Shown in pieces: positions 18,357 to 26,195 of a stretch of 64,000 nt of DNA. The notes beneath the pieces are model-generated. The model worked only from the letters and a program-made list of their open reading frames with translations, was not told the DNA's origin and made no database searches. Position numbers and translations under genes: made by a program. How positions within the stretch are numbered: position 1 is the first letter of the stretch; each line of letters begins with the position of its first letter. Origin of the DNA: DASZIT01 sp963819695 (lineage in GTDB: Bacteria > Actinomycetota > Acidimicrobiia > Acidimicrobiales > RAAP-2); the NCBI GenBank assembly GCA_963819695.1, contig CAWFXD010000001.1:1178001-1242000 (forward strand), in the 5' to 3' direction.

Positions 18357-18451
18357 GGCCACCCCCTGCTGCAATGCAGTGTTCACGCTGCGGTGACACT
18401 GAACGTACCACCTGCTCCCCCGGGGGCGTCCGGGCCGGTGTCCGGCCCCAT

Positions 18452-19186
18452 TTAGGTGAGGATCGTGACCTTCCCGGTCCCGAGGGTGTACTCGGCTCCG
18501 ACCACCTTGAGGGTCCCGCCGGCGACCGCGGCTTGGAGGATGGCTGCCGACGAACTCAGCGCCTGAACCTGGTTCAGCACGTTCTGCTTGATGGCGCCGT
18601 CGAGTTGGGAGGCGGCGGGCAAGGTGGCCACTGACTGGGCTGCCGGGATCACCGGGCTGAGAAAGCTGCCGATGCTGCCGGGATAGACGGTCCCCTTCTG
18701 GGCCTCGGACAGCGCCCCCTTCACCGCCCCGCAGTTCTCGTGGCCCAGCACCATCAACAACACCGACCCCAGCACCTCGACCGAGTACTCGATCGACCCG
18801 AGCAGAACGGGATCGGTGCCGGTATTTCCCGCCACCCGGACCACGAACAGGTCGCCCACACCCTGATCGAAGACGATCTCCGGTGACACTCGCGAGTCCG
18901 AACAGCCGAGGATGATGGCGAATGGGTCCTGGTGTTCGACGACTTCGACCCGTCGGGCGCTGGTGCGCCCCTGATTGGTGGGTTTGCCGCTGACGAAGCG
19001 GGCATTTCCGGCCATCAGCCGGGCCAGCGCGTCGGCTCCGTTGGTGACGTGCGGGAAGGTGGTGGTCGTGGTGGCGGCAACGGTGGTGGCGCCGGAACTG
19101 CAGCCGGCCAGCGTGCCGCCGATCAGGATGCTCCCGGTGGCTGCCGCCCCCTTGGCCAGAAATGCCCGGCGTGATGGGCTGTACAT
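18452..19186 (-). CDS. Tat-exported beta-carbonic anhydrase lipoprotein
   Basis: 244 residues. The N-terminus is a twin-arginine lipoprotein signal: SRRAFLAKG at 5-13 and lipobox LAGC ending at Cys29, followed by a Thr-rich spacer. The beta-carbonic anhydrase zinc site is complete: Cys95 and Asp97 in CSDSR, His149 and Cys152 in HENC. It would interconvert CO2 and bicarbonate on the outer face of the membrane. ATG 19186 has GGGGAGG upstream; longer versions lose the signal. Beta enzymes are usually cytosolic, so the export is notable. Confidence 0.88.
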   Translation of the reverse strand: MYSPSRRAFLAKGAAATGSILIGGTLAGCSSGATTVAATTTTTFPHVTNGADALARLMAGNARFVSGKPTNQGRTSARRVEVVEHQDPFAIILGCSDSRVSPEIVFDQGVGDLFVVRVAGNTGTDPVLLGSIEYSVEVLGSVLLMVLGHENCGAVKGALSEAQKGTVYPGSIGSFLSPVIPAAQSVATLPAASQLDGAIKQNVLNQVQALSSSAAILQAAVAGGTLKVVGAEYTLGTGKVTILT

Positions 19187-19275
19187 GGCTCTTACCTCCC
19201 CATTGCTGGACATATCCTGACAGACGGAGACCGACTTCGACCGGATTCCGACGCCAGCCACCAAGAGGAGCCTCC

Positions 19276-20907
19276 ATGCCCGACACCCATGTCGTCACCA
19301 ATCAGGCCCCGCCGCTCGTCGAATTCGACGCCTCCGACAGCCCGGCGCTGATCGAGGCACTCCACCGGGAGGGAGCCGGGTGGGCCGAAGACGAGCTCCA
19401 TGTCGTGGGCCGGCTGGCCGGCAGCGCCCAGGCCCAAGAGTGGGGACGGCTGGCCGAAGCGCATCCGCCGGTGCTCCGCGCCTTCGACCGGTATGGGAAC
19501 CGCATCGACGAGGTCGAGTACGACGTCTCCTATCACCACCTGATGGAGCATGCCGTCGGCTTCGGCCTCCACGCCAGCCCCTGGAGCGACACCCGGCCCG
19601 GGGCCCACGTGTCCCGGGCCGCGAAGTTCGTGGCCTGGACGGCCACCGATGCCGGTCACAGCTGCCCGATCTCCATGACCTATGCGGTGGTGCCGGCGTT
19701 GCGCATCAACGCCGAATTGTCGGCCGAGTACGAACCGCTGCTCATCTCGCGGGAGTACGACTTCGGGCTGCGCCCGCCGCTAGCCAAGAGGGGGCTGATC
19801 GCCGGGATGTCGATGACCGAGAAGCAGGGTGGTTCCGATGTGCGGGCCAACACCACCCGGGCCGAGCCGAGTGCCGACGGTTCCTACCGGATCACCGGTC
19901 ACAAGTGGTTCACCTCCGCGCCGATGTCCGACGTCTTCCTGATGTTGGCCCAGGCTCCAGGCGGCCTCTCTTGCTTCTTGCTGCCCCGAGTGCTCCCCGA
20001 CGGCTCTCGGAACCCAATGCACCTGCAACGGCTGAAGGACAAGCTCGGCAACAAGTCGAACGCCAGCTCCGAAGTCGAATACGACCACGCCATCGCCTGG
20101 CTGGTCGGCGAGGAGGGGCGGGGGGTGCGGACCATCGTGGAGATGGTCAACATGACCCGGCTCGACTGCACCATCGGCGCGGCCGCCGGCATGCAGATCG
20201 GGCTGTCCCAGGCGGTCCATCACGCCACCTACCGGAAAGCCTTCGGGAAGTACCTCATCGACCAGCCGCTGATGCGCAACGTGTTGGCCGACCTGGCGGT
20301 GGAAGCCGAGGCGGCGATCACGCTGTCCATGCGACTGGCGGGGGCCACCGACCGGGCCGGCCGCGGCGACGAGCGCGAGGCCCTGTTCCGGCGCATCGCC
20401 CTGGCCTCGTCCAAGTACTACGTCTGCAAGCAGGGCCCGGTCTTTGCCGGCGAGGCGCTGGAGTGCCTGGGCGGGAACGGGTACTCAGAGGATTCCGGCA
20501 TGCCCCGCCTCTACCGGGAGGCACCGGTGTTGTCGGTGTGGGAGGGATCGGGCAACGTCGCCGCCCTCGACACCCTCCGGGCCATGGCCCGGCAGCCCGA
20601 ATCGGTGGAGGTGTTCCTGGACGAGCTCGACGCCGGCGGCGGGGCCGATAGACGGTTGGACGCGGCCGTGGCTCGCCTGCGCGACCAGCTCACCGATCTC
20701 GACCGGCTCGAATACCGGGCCCGCGCCATCGTCGAATCGATGGCCAAGGTGCTGCAGGGCACCCTGTTGGTGCGTTACGGCCACCCGGCGGTGGCCGACG
20801 CGTTCTGCGCCTCCCGGATCGCCGGCGACTGGGGGGTGGCCTTCGGGACCTTGCCCACCGGTGTCGACACCTCGGCCATTCTCGAACGGGCCCGCCCCAA
20901 GCTGTAG
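19276..20907 (+). CDS. AidB-like acyl-CoA dehydrogenase
   Basis: 543 residues, longer than ordinary acyl-CoA dehydrogenases and matching the AidB subgroup. Visible features include CPISMTYAVVPAL, the FAD-contact sequence MTEKQGGSDV, the strand DCTIGAAAGMQIG, and LGGNGYSEDSGMPRLYREAPV near the C-terminal FAD site. AidB has weak isovaleryl-CoA dehydrogenase activity and is linked to alkylation resistance in E. coli; the role here may simply be acyl-CoA oxidation. ATG 19276 is preceded by GAGGAG. Single gene, divergent from the carbonic anhydrase. Confidence 0.88.
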   Translation: MPDTHVVTNQAPPLVEFDASDSPALIEALHREGAGWAEDELHVVGRLAGSAQAQEWGRLAEAHPPVLRAFDRYGNRIDEVEYDVSYHHLMEHAVGFGLHASPWSDTRPGAHVSRAAKFVAWTATDAGHSCPISMTYAVVPALRINAELSAEYEPLLISREYDFGLRPPLAKRGLIAGMSMTEKQGGSDVRANTTRAEPSADGSYRITGHKWFTSAPMSDVFLMLAQAPGGLSCFLLPRVLPDGSRNPMHLQRLKDKLGNKSNASSEVEYDHAIAWLVGEEGRGVRTIVEMVNMTRLDCTIGAAAGMQIGLSQAVHHATYRKAFGKYLIDQPLMRNVLADLAVEAEAAITLSMRLAGATDRAGRGDEREALFRRIALASSKYYVCKQGPVFAGEALECLGGNGYSEDSGMPRLYREAPVLSVWEGSGNVAALDTLRAMARQPESVEVFLDELDAGGGADRRLDAAVARLRDQLTDLDRLEYRARAIVESMAKVLQGTLLVRYGHPAVADAFCASRIAGDWGVAFGTLPTGVDTSAILERARPKL

Positions 20908-20985
20908 GTGTCGGCCCGTAGAGGGCCTGAACTTCCAACTGGTTCGATCAGGTGACCGGGGACGAGACGGTCAGGACGGATGGCG
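20908..20985. terminator. Possible weak hairpin between convergent genes
   Basis: GGCCC-GTAGA-GGGCC at about 20914-20928 is the only structured element in the 78 bp between the aidB-like gene and the anti-sigma gene. Short stem, no T-run, low confidence. Confidence 0.3.
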
Positions 20986-22185
20986 TCAGTGCGTTGGCGT
21001 CCCAGGTACATGTCCGCCGGGGGTGCTGGCCGGAGGCCCAGGGACATTTCCGCCGGGGGTGCCGGCCGGAGGCCCAGGGACATTTCCGCCGGGGGTGCTG
21101 GCCGGAGGCCCAGGGGTATGTCCGCTGGGGTTGGTGGCCTGTGGCCCGTTCTCATCGGGGACATTTCCGCCGGGGGTGCTGTCGGGAGGCCCAAGGGTAT
21201 GTCCGCTGGGGTTGGTGGCCTGTGGCCCGTTCTCATCGGGGACATGTCCGCCGGGGGTGCTGGCCGGAGGCCCAGGGACATTTCCGCCGGGGGTGCTGGC
21301 CGGAGGCCCAGGGACATTTCCGCCGGGGGTGCTGGCCGGAGGCCCGGGGACATTTCCGCCGGGGGTGCTGGCCGGAGGCCCGGGGACATTTCCGCCGGGG
21401 GTGCTGGCCGGAGGCCCCTTGCCGGTGCCGGACGGAGTTCCTCCCGGAACCGTCGACGGTTGCCCGTTCGGTGCGGTGGAGGCCGTCGGGGGTGGGGAAA
21501 CGGTGGAACAGAACTGGGCAATCGTCTCGCCTTTTGCGCTGGCGTCGGCACCGAGCTGCGGGAAGCCGTTCTGGGGGTCTCCCGCTGCCGCCCAGGCGCT
21601 GCACTGCCCGTCGGCATTCGCGCTCCCGGCTGACCCGTTGCTGGTCTGGCTGCCGGCTTGGCTGTTTGCCGTGGCCGAGTTCCCGCCGGCGGTCGGCTGT
21701 CCCTGACTGTTTCCGCGGTCAGCGCCGCTGCCGGCCGGCGGCGCGTGGCGGCTATCCGGGTTCGGGACCGAAATCCCGACGTGGCTCAGGGCACCCGACA
21801 CCGCCGACTGGACAGGGCCGGGCAGTGAGCCGGCGGCAGCCGCCGCGCCAGCTCCACCCAGCACCGCGGCGGCGCCTACCGCGGCGATCGCGGCCGTCTT
21901 GATCGACAGCCAGTTGGTGAACATTCGCCTCTTGGTTTCGTAGCCGCTCTCCGAGGCCTCTACCGGTGTCCGGTGGCTGGCCGCAAAGGCGGCGACCACT
22001 TGATCCTCGACGGCTCCGCCGACGGACCAGGCCAGCGGCTTCGCCGCCTCGACCAGCAAGGCCACGTCCCGGAGTTCCGGAGGTGCGTCGTCGGGGACCA
22101 TCTCGCCGCCGAACAACCGGTCCGCAATGCCCGAGTCCAGTGACATCCTGTGCAACTCGATGGGCCCTTCGTTTGCCGGGCTCAT
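20986..22185 (-). CDS. Anti-sigma-like membrane protein with Pro/Gly repeat ectodomain
   Basis: 399 residues. The cytoplasmic N-terminus (LFGGEMVPDDAPPELRDVALL) matches the actinobacterial anti-sigma-like proteins encoded after ECF sigma factors. One membrane segment follows (about residues 95-118, Ala-rich), then an outside Ser/Gly-rich region with a CSAWAAAG...FCSTV Cys pair, and a C-terminal stalk of nine copies of a 12-residue unit (GPPASTPGGNVP) with two 15-residue insertions. It overlaps the sigma gene by ATGA and probably holds that sigma factor at the membrane. Confidence 0.75.
   Translation of the reverse strand: MSPANEGPIELHRMSLDSGIADRLFGGEMVPDDAPPELRDVALLVEAAKPLAWSVGGAVEDQVVAAFAASHRTPVEASESGYETKRRMFTNWLSIKTAAIAAVGAAAVLGGAGAAAAAGSLPGPVQSAVSGALSHVGISVPNPDSRHAPPAGSGADRGNSQGQPTAGGNSATANSQAGSQTSNGSAGSANADGQCSAWAAAGDPQNGFPQLGADASAKGETIAQFCSTVSPPPTASTAPNGQPSTVPGGTPSGTGKGPPASTPGGNVPGPPASTPGGNVPGPPASTPGGNVPGPPASTPGGNVPGPPASTPGGHVPDENGPQATNPSGHTLGPPDSTPGGNVPDENGPQATNPSGHTPGPPASTPGGNVPGPPAGTPGGNVPGPPASTPGGHVPGTPTH
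21004..21417 (-). repeat. 36-bp tandem repeat coding for the Pro/Gly stalk
   Basis: Nine 36-bp in-frame units with two near-identical 45-bp insertions (DENGPQATNPSGHT plus one residue), 414 bp in all. Near-identity of neighbouring units at the DNA level implies recent slippage or unequal exchange. The copy number here may also be affected by assembly. Confidence 0.85.
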
Positions 22186-22730
22186 CGCATGACCGTCCCT
22201 CGGTTCCAGGTCTTGGCCAGATGACCGAGGGCCCGATGTTGCAAGACCCGGACCGAACCGGGACTACCTCCCATGGTCATCGCCACCTGGCCGACGCTGA
22301 GGCCGCCCACCACCCGCAGCGTGACGACTTCTGCCTCGTCAGCTGACAGGCCCCGCACCAGGACGGCGATGGCTTGGTCAGTCGACAAATCCTCGATGGC
22401 CAGGTCGTCGGCGCTCGGCATCGTGGGTTCCGGGTGGGTGAACGCCGTGAGCCGGGGACGGCGGGACTCGCTCCGGTAGTGATCGACGATCCGCCGCCGA
22501 GCTATCACGAACAGCAATGCTCGGAACTCGTCAAGGTCACCCTCGAAGGTGGCGAACCCCTCGGCGGCCTCGAGCCACGTCTCGGATGCCAGCTCCTCGG
22601 CCGTATCGGCGGCGTGGTGTCGGACATAGTGGAGCAACGTCGGGTGTACCGCCCTGAATACACAGGCGATGGCCTTATCGTCCCCATTTCGCGCGTTTCG
22701 GAGCGCGGCGTCCAGATCGTCGTATTCCAC
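22182..22730 (-). CDS. ECF-type RNA polymerase sigma factor
   Basis: 182 residues with region 2 (AEELASETWLEAAEGF, the -10 recognition helix, then FVIARRRIVDHYR) and region 4 (LSADEAEVVTLRVVGGLSVGQVAMTMGGSPGSVRVLQHRAL, the -35 reader). No region 3, as in ECF factors. GTG 22730 is the only good start; GTAAGGAGGA abuts it directly, closer than usual. Coupled to the downstream anti-sigma-like gene by ATGA. Targets are unknown, but the ectodomain of its partner points to an envelope signal. Confidence 0.88.
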   Translation of the reverse strand: MEYDDLDAALRNARNGDDKAIACVFRAVHPTLLHYVRHHAADTAEELASETWLEAAEGFATFEGDLDEFRALLFVIARRRIVDHYRSESRRPRLTAFTHPEPTMPSADDLAIEDLSTDQAIAVLVRGLSADEAEVVTLRVVGGLSVGQVAMTMGGSPGSVRVLQHRALGHLAKTWNRGTVMR

Positions 22731-22944
22731 TCCTCCTTACATCGGCGGGCCCGGCCCCCGGCATGAGCGGTCGGCATGGTGATGAAGAAGCAGCCTGGAT
22801 GAGCTTTTTGGTCCGATCCGGGGCCGATCCGCCTGACCGCGGTCGCCATCAGGCGTTTGTTCCAGCCAGAGGCGTGACGGGGATGGCAGAGTAACGATGG
22901 GGGAGAGCGATTTGCCCCATCCAGACCAGCCAGCGAGGAGCGTC

Positions 22945-23919
22945 ATGACCCAGGTTCCCACCGTCCGAGGTCCAGTCGACAGCTCGGCCCTCGGTCGCAC
23001 CTACATGCACGAGCACATTTTCGTGCTCAGCCCCGACGTCCAGCAGAACTATCCGGACGAATGGGGTGACGAGGACACCCGGGTGGCCGACGCCGTCCAG
23101 AAGCTCGGCGAGCTGGTCGGCCGAGGGGTGACCACCATCGTCGACCCCACCGTCATCGGGCTCGGGCGTTACATCCCCCGGATCCAGCGCATCGCCGACC
23201 AGGTCCCGGATCTCAACATCGTGGTGGCCACTGGCTGCTACACCTACAGCGACGTGCCCTTTTTCTTCCACTACCGGGGCCCGGGGCTCGGCCAGGCGGC
23301 CGACCCGATGGTCGACATGTTCGTCGGCGACATCACCGAGGGGATCGCCGGCACCGGGGTAAAAGCGGGCATGCTCAAGTGCGCCATCGACGCCCAGGGG
23401 ATGACCGGCGGGGTGGAACGGGTGATGCGGGCGGTGGCCAAGGCCCACCGCGCCACCGGCACCCCGATCACCCTCCACACCCACCCCGGCAGCCAGCAGG
23501 GTCTGGCTGCCTGGAAGGTGCTCGACGACGAGGGGGTCGATCCCTCCCGGGTGGTCCTCGGCCACAGCGGTGATTCCTCCGACCTCGACTATCTGCAGCC
23601 GCTGGCCGAGGCCGGGTTCATCCTGGGAATGGACCGCTTTGGCATCAACGTCGAGACCACCTTCGAAGCGCGGGCCGACACTGTGGTCGAGATGTGCAAG
23701 CGCGGCTTCGCCCAGAACATGGTGCTGGCCCATGACGCGGCCTGCTACATCGACTGGATCGAGCCCTGGGCCCTGGCCGCCACCCCCCAGTGGCACTACC
23801 TCCACATCCTCGACGATGTTCTGCCCTACTTGCTCGACAAGGGGGTGACCGAGGACCAGATCGAGACCATGCTCACCGGCACCCCGCGTCGGATCTTCGA
23901 GAACGTGGCGACTTACTGA
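22945..23919 (+). CDS. Phosphotriesterase-family amidohydrolase
   Basis: 324 residues, TIM-barrel metallohydrolase of the phosphotriesterase family. Metal ligands are in the expected order: HEH near residue 27, a Lys in GMLKCAID (bridging carbamylated Lys position), His in LHTHP, His in GHSGD, and Asp in HDAACY. Known relatives are lactonases and phosphotriesterases; the natural substrate is unknown. ATG 22945 is preceded by GAGGAG. The stop codon shares a base with the start of the acyl-CoA synthetase gene (TGATG), so the two act in one transcript. Confidence 0.85.
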   Translation: MTQVPTVRGPVDSSALGRTYMHEHIFVLSPDVQQNYPDEWGDEDTRVADAVQKLGELVGRGVTTIVDPTVIGLGRYIPRIQRIADQVPDLNIVVATGCYTYSDVPFFFHYRGPGLGQAADPMVDMFVGDITEGIAGTGVKAGMLKCAIDAQGMTGGVERVMRAVAKAHRATGTPITLHTHPGSQQGLAAWKVLDDEGVDPSRVVLGHSGDSSDLDYLQPLAEAGFILGMDRFGINVETTFEARADTVVEMCKRGFAQNMVLAHDAACYIDWIEPWALAATPQWHYLHILDDVLPYLLDKGVTEDQIETMLTGTPRRIFENVATY

Positions 23920-25427
23920 TGCCGGCCTTCGCCTTCGACGCCACCGGGGTCACTCGAGACGAGCAGGGGGTCAAGCACTACCCGGGACTGCACTCGTCGT
24001 TGCTGACCATGTTGCGGGCATCGGTGGACCGGGACGGGGGCGGCGAGGCGGTCGTGGTGCTCGACGGCCCCCGGGTGTCGTATGCCGAGCTGTGGGACCG
24101 TTCGGCCCGGGTCGCCGGTGGGCTACAGGCCGCCGGGATCGGGGACGGTGACCGGGTGGCCATCCGGAAGGGCAACGGCCTCGACTGGGTGCTGGCCTTC
24201 TTCGGCACGCTGATGGCCGGCGGGGTGGCGGTCCCGGTCAACACCCGCTTCACCGACAGCGAGGTCGCCTACGTGGTCGAGGACTCCGGATCGGCTTACG
24301 TCGTCGAGCCCGATGCCGAGCTCCCCGACGGCGAACCGTACGTGTCGGAGGGCGTGGAGGGCGACGACTTGGCCGCCATCTTCTACACCTCGGGGACCAC
24401 CGGGTTCCCGAAGGGAGCGATGACCAGCCATCGGAACTTCCTCACCAACGTGGAGAGCTGCCGCCGGGTGGCCGACCTTCCCGAACACGACCCGACGGGA
24501 CGCAACCTGATCAGTGTGCCGCTGTTCCATGTCACCGGGTGCAACAGTCAGCTGTTGCCCACCCTGCGTGAGGGAGGCGCCGCGGTGGTGATGCCGGCCT
24601 TCGAGGTGCAGCGATTCCTCACCGCCATCGCCGAGGAGCACATCACCGTGCTGACCACGGTGCCGGCCATCTTCTGGCTGGCCGTCAGCCAGCCCAACTT
24701 CTCCAGCTTCGACGTCAGCGGGGTCCGCATCGCCACCTACGGCGGGGCCCCGATCGCGCCGGACCTGGTGCGCAAGGTGAAGGCGGGCTTTCCTTCCGCC
24801 CGGGTCGGCAACGGGTTCGGCCTCAGCGAGACTTCGAGTCTGGCCACCTTCCTGCCCGACGAGTATGCCGACACCCACGCCGGCTCGGTGGGGTTCCCGG
24901 CCCCGGTGGTGGATCTCGACGTGGCCGACCCGGATCCGGAGACAGGGGTCGGCGAGTTGCTCATCCGCGGGGCCAACGTGGTCATGGGCTACTGGAACAA
25001 GCCGGAGGCGACCGCCGAGGCGTTCGTCGACAGCTGGCTCCACACCGGAGACCTGGCCCGGATCGACGGCGACGGATTCACCTACATCGTCGACCGGGCC
25101 AAGGACATGATCAACCGGGGAGGCGAGAACGTCTACAGCGTGGAGCTGGAGAATGTGCTGGCCGCCGCGCCGGGCGTCTTCGAGGTCGCGGTGGTGGGTG
25201 TCCCCGACGAAATGATGGGCGAGAAGGTCGGCGCGGTGGTGGTGCCGACCCCGGGGACGACACTCGACTCCGAGGCATTCATGGAGTACGCCCGGGGCAA
25301 CCTGGCCGACTTCAAGGTGCCCCAGTACCTGGTTGTCCGTCCTGAGTTGCTGCCCCGCAACCCCGGCGGGAAGGTGCTGAAACCGGCACTCCGCCAGGAG
25401 ACCCAGTGGGGGAAGCCGATCCGCTGA
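23919..25427 (+). CDS. Acyl-CoA synthetase (class I adenylate-forming)
   Basis: 502 residues. Adenylate-forming motifs are complete: the P-loop YTSGTTGFPKGA, GFGLSETSS, HTGDLARIDGDGF, and the C-terminal hinge RAKDMINRGGENVY with the catalytic Lys in NPGGKVLKPALR. It would activate a carboxylic acid as the CoA thioester. Overlap with the phosphotriesterase-family gene (TGATG) suggests that the hydrolase releases the acid that this enzyme activates, perhaps a lactone-derived or cyclic substrate; that coupling is inference. Confidence 0.9.
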   Translation: MPAFAFDATGVTRDEQGVKHYPGLHSSLLTMLRASVDRDGGGEAVVVLDGPRVSYAELWDRSARVAGGLQAAGIGDGDRVAIRKGNGLDWVLAFFGTLMAGGVAVPVNTRFTDSEVAYVVEDSGSAYVVEPDAELPDGEPYVSEGVEGDDLAAIFYTSGTTGFPKGAMTSHRNFLTNVESCRRVADLPEHDPTGRNLISVPLFHVTGCNSQLLPTLREGGAAVVMPAFEVQRFLTAIAEEHITVLTTVPAIFWLAVSQPNFSSFDVSGVRIATYGGAPIAPDLVRKVKAGFPSARVGNGFGLSETSSLATFLPDEYADTHAGSVGFPAPVVDLDVADPDPETGVGELLIRGANVVMGYWNKPEATAEAFVDSWLHTGDLARIDGDGFTYIVDRAKDMINRGGENVYSVELENVLAAAPGVFEVAVVGVPDEMMGEKVGAVVVPTPGTTLDSEAFMEYARGNLADFKVPQYLVVRPELLPRNPGGKVLKPALRQETQWGKPIR

Positions 25428-25455
25428 GGACTCGGATCCGGGATTTGCTACTGAC

Positions 25456-25861
25456 CTACTTCTCAGCTGGGTTAGTCCGCTCCCGAATCCAGTTGGATAG
25501 CCATGCTTCGTCGACTTCATGTGCCGCCACCGAAAGCATCGCCGCTTCCGCTTGATCGACGTCCGGCGGGTCAGGATCCCAAACGACGCGATTGAGTTCG
25601 AGGAACATGACGAGACATGCCCAACTGGCTCTTTTGTTGCCGTCGACAAAGGGATGGTTCCAAGCCAGGTGACAGGTGAGCACCGCAGCCTTATCGATGA
25701 AGTCAGGGTAGAAGTCTTGACCTCCGAAAGCTCGCCCGAGGGGCATGGAGAGCGGAGTCAGCCAGGTTGATCCGGCTCGACATGGCGAGGACTTCGGTAT
25801 CGATTCCAGTGACTTGCTCGGTAAGCCACAGCAATTCAGAAAGGGAGATGAATCGCGTCAA
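25456..25861 (-). CDS. doc: Doc/Fic-type toxin (frameshifted)
   Basis: Death-on-curing family protein that would phosphorylate elongation factor Tu. The Fic motif HPFVDGNKR is intact, and the upstream half (RINLADSALHAP) is typical Doc. The two halves are in different frames; removing one base from AAA at 25727-25729 restores a 134-residue protein, the usual length. The start is TTG 25861, overlapping the antitoxin stop (TTGA). As it stands the protein would end soon after the break, which could be an error or an inactivated toxin. Confidence 0.8.
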
Positions 25862-26067
25862 CGGGCGAGCCGGTCCAGCAATTCCTTATCTCGCTTGAGG
25901 AGCCTGGTGGCTCGAGTGGTGAAGTCCTTGTCGGTGCGCACACGGGCGATCTCCGCGGAGAGCGACTCGATGATGAGCGCGTTCACGCTTGTGCCTTTGA
26001 CCCGGGCGATCGCCTCGGCCGCCTCAGCCAGAGCCTCAGGCAGCCGCACGGTCGTTTGCTTCGTCAT
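25858..26067 (-). CDS. Ribbon-helix-helix-like antitoxin
   Basis: 69 residues. The beta-strand TTVRLPEAL followed by two helices (EAAEAIARVKGTSVNALIIESLSAEIARVR) is the MetJ/Arc/CopG fold. The charged C-terminus would neutralise the toxin. Translationally coupled to doc (TTGA). Leaderless start: TATCAT at 26074-26079 ends six bases before ATG, in overlapping palindromes, so the complex should autoregulate. Confidence 0.82.
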   Translation of the reverse strand: MTKQTTVRLPEALAEAAEAIARVKGTSVNALIIESLSAEIARVRTDKDFTTRATRLLKRDKELLDRLAR

Positions 26068-26090
26068 GACATCATGATATCACGATGCAC
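26068..26090 (-). promoter_or_regulatory. Autoregulatory promoter/operator of the doc module
   Basis: Overlapping perfect palindromes ATCATGAT (26071-26078) and TGATATCA (26075-26082) cover the minus-strand -10 TATCAT (26074-26079). The hexamer ends six bases before ATG 26067 and no Shine-Dalgarno exists. Confidence 0.6.
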
Positions 26091-26195
26091 GAGGGCTGTC
26101 TCTGGGTGGTGAGCCCCCGCTTCGTGCCCACCGGTCAAGTAGCCGGGAGGATCGTCCGATAGGTGCTGTGCGAAGCCACACCGGGAAGCGGAACG

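Noticed and set aside
21004..21417. Regular 36-bp repeats that could be taken for a CRISPR array
   Set aside because: Units are contiguous without unique spacers, keep one reading frame, and code the Pro/Gly stalk of the anti-sigma-like protein.
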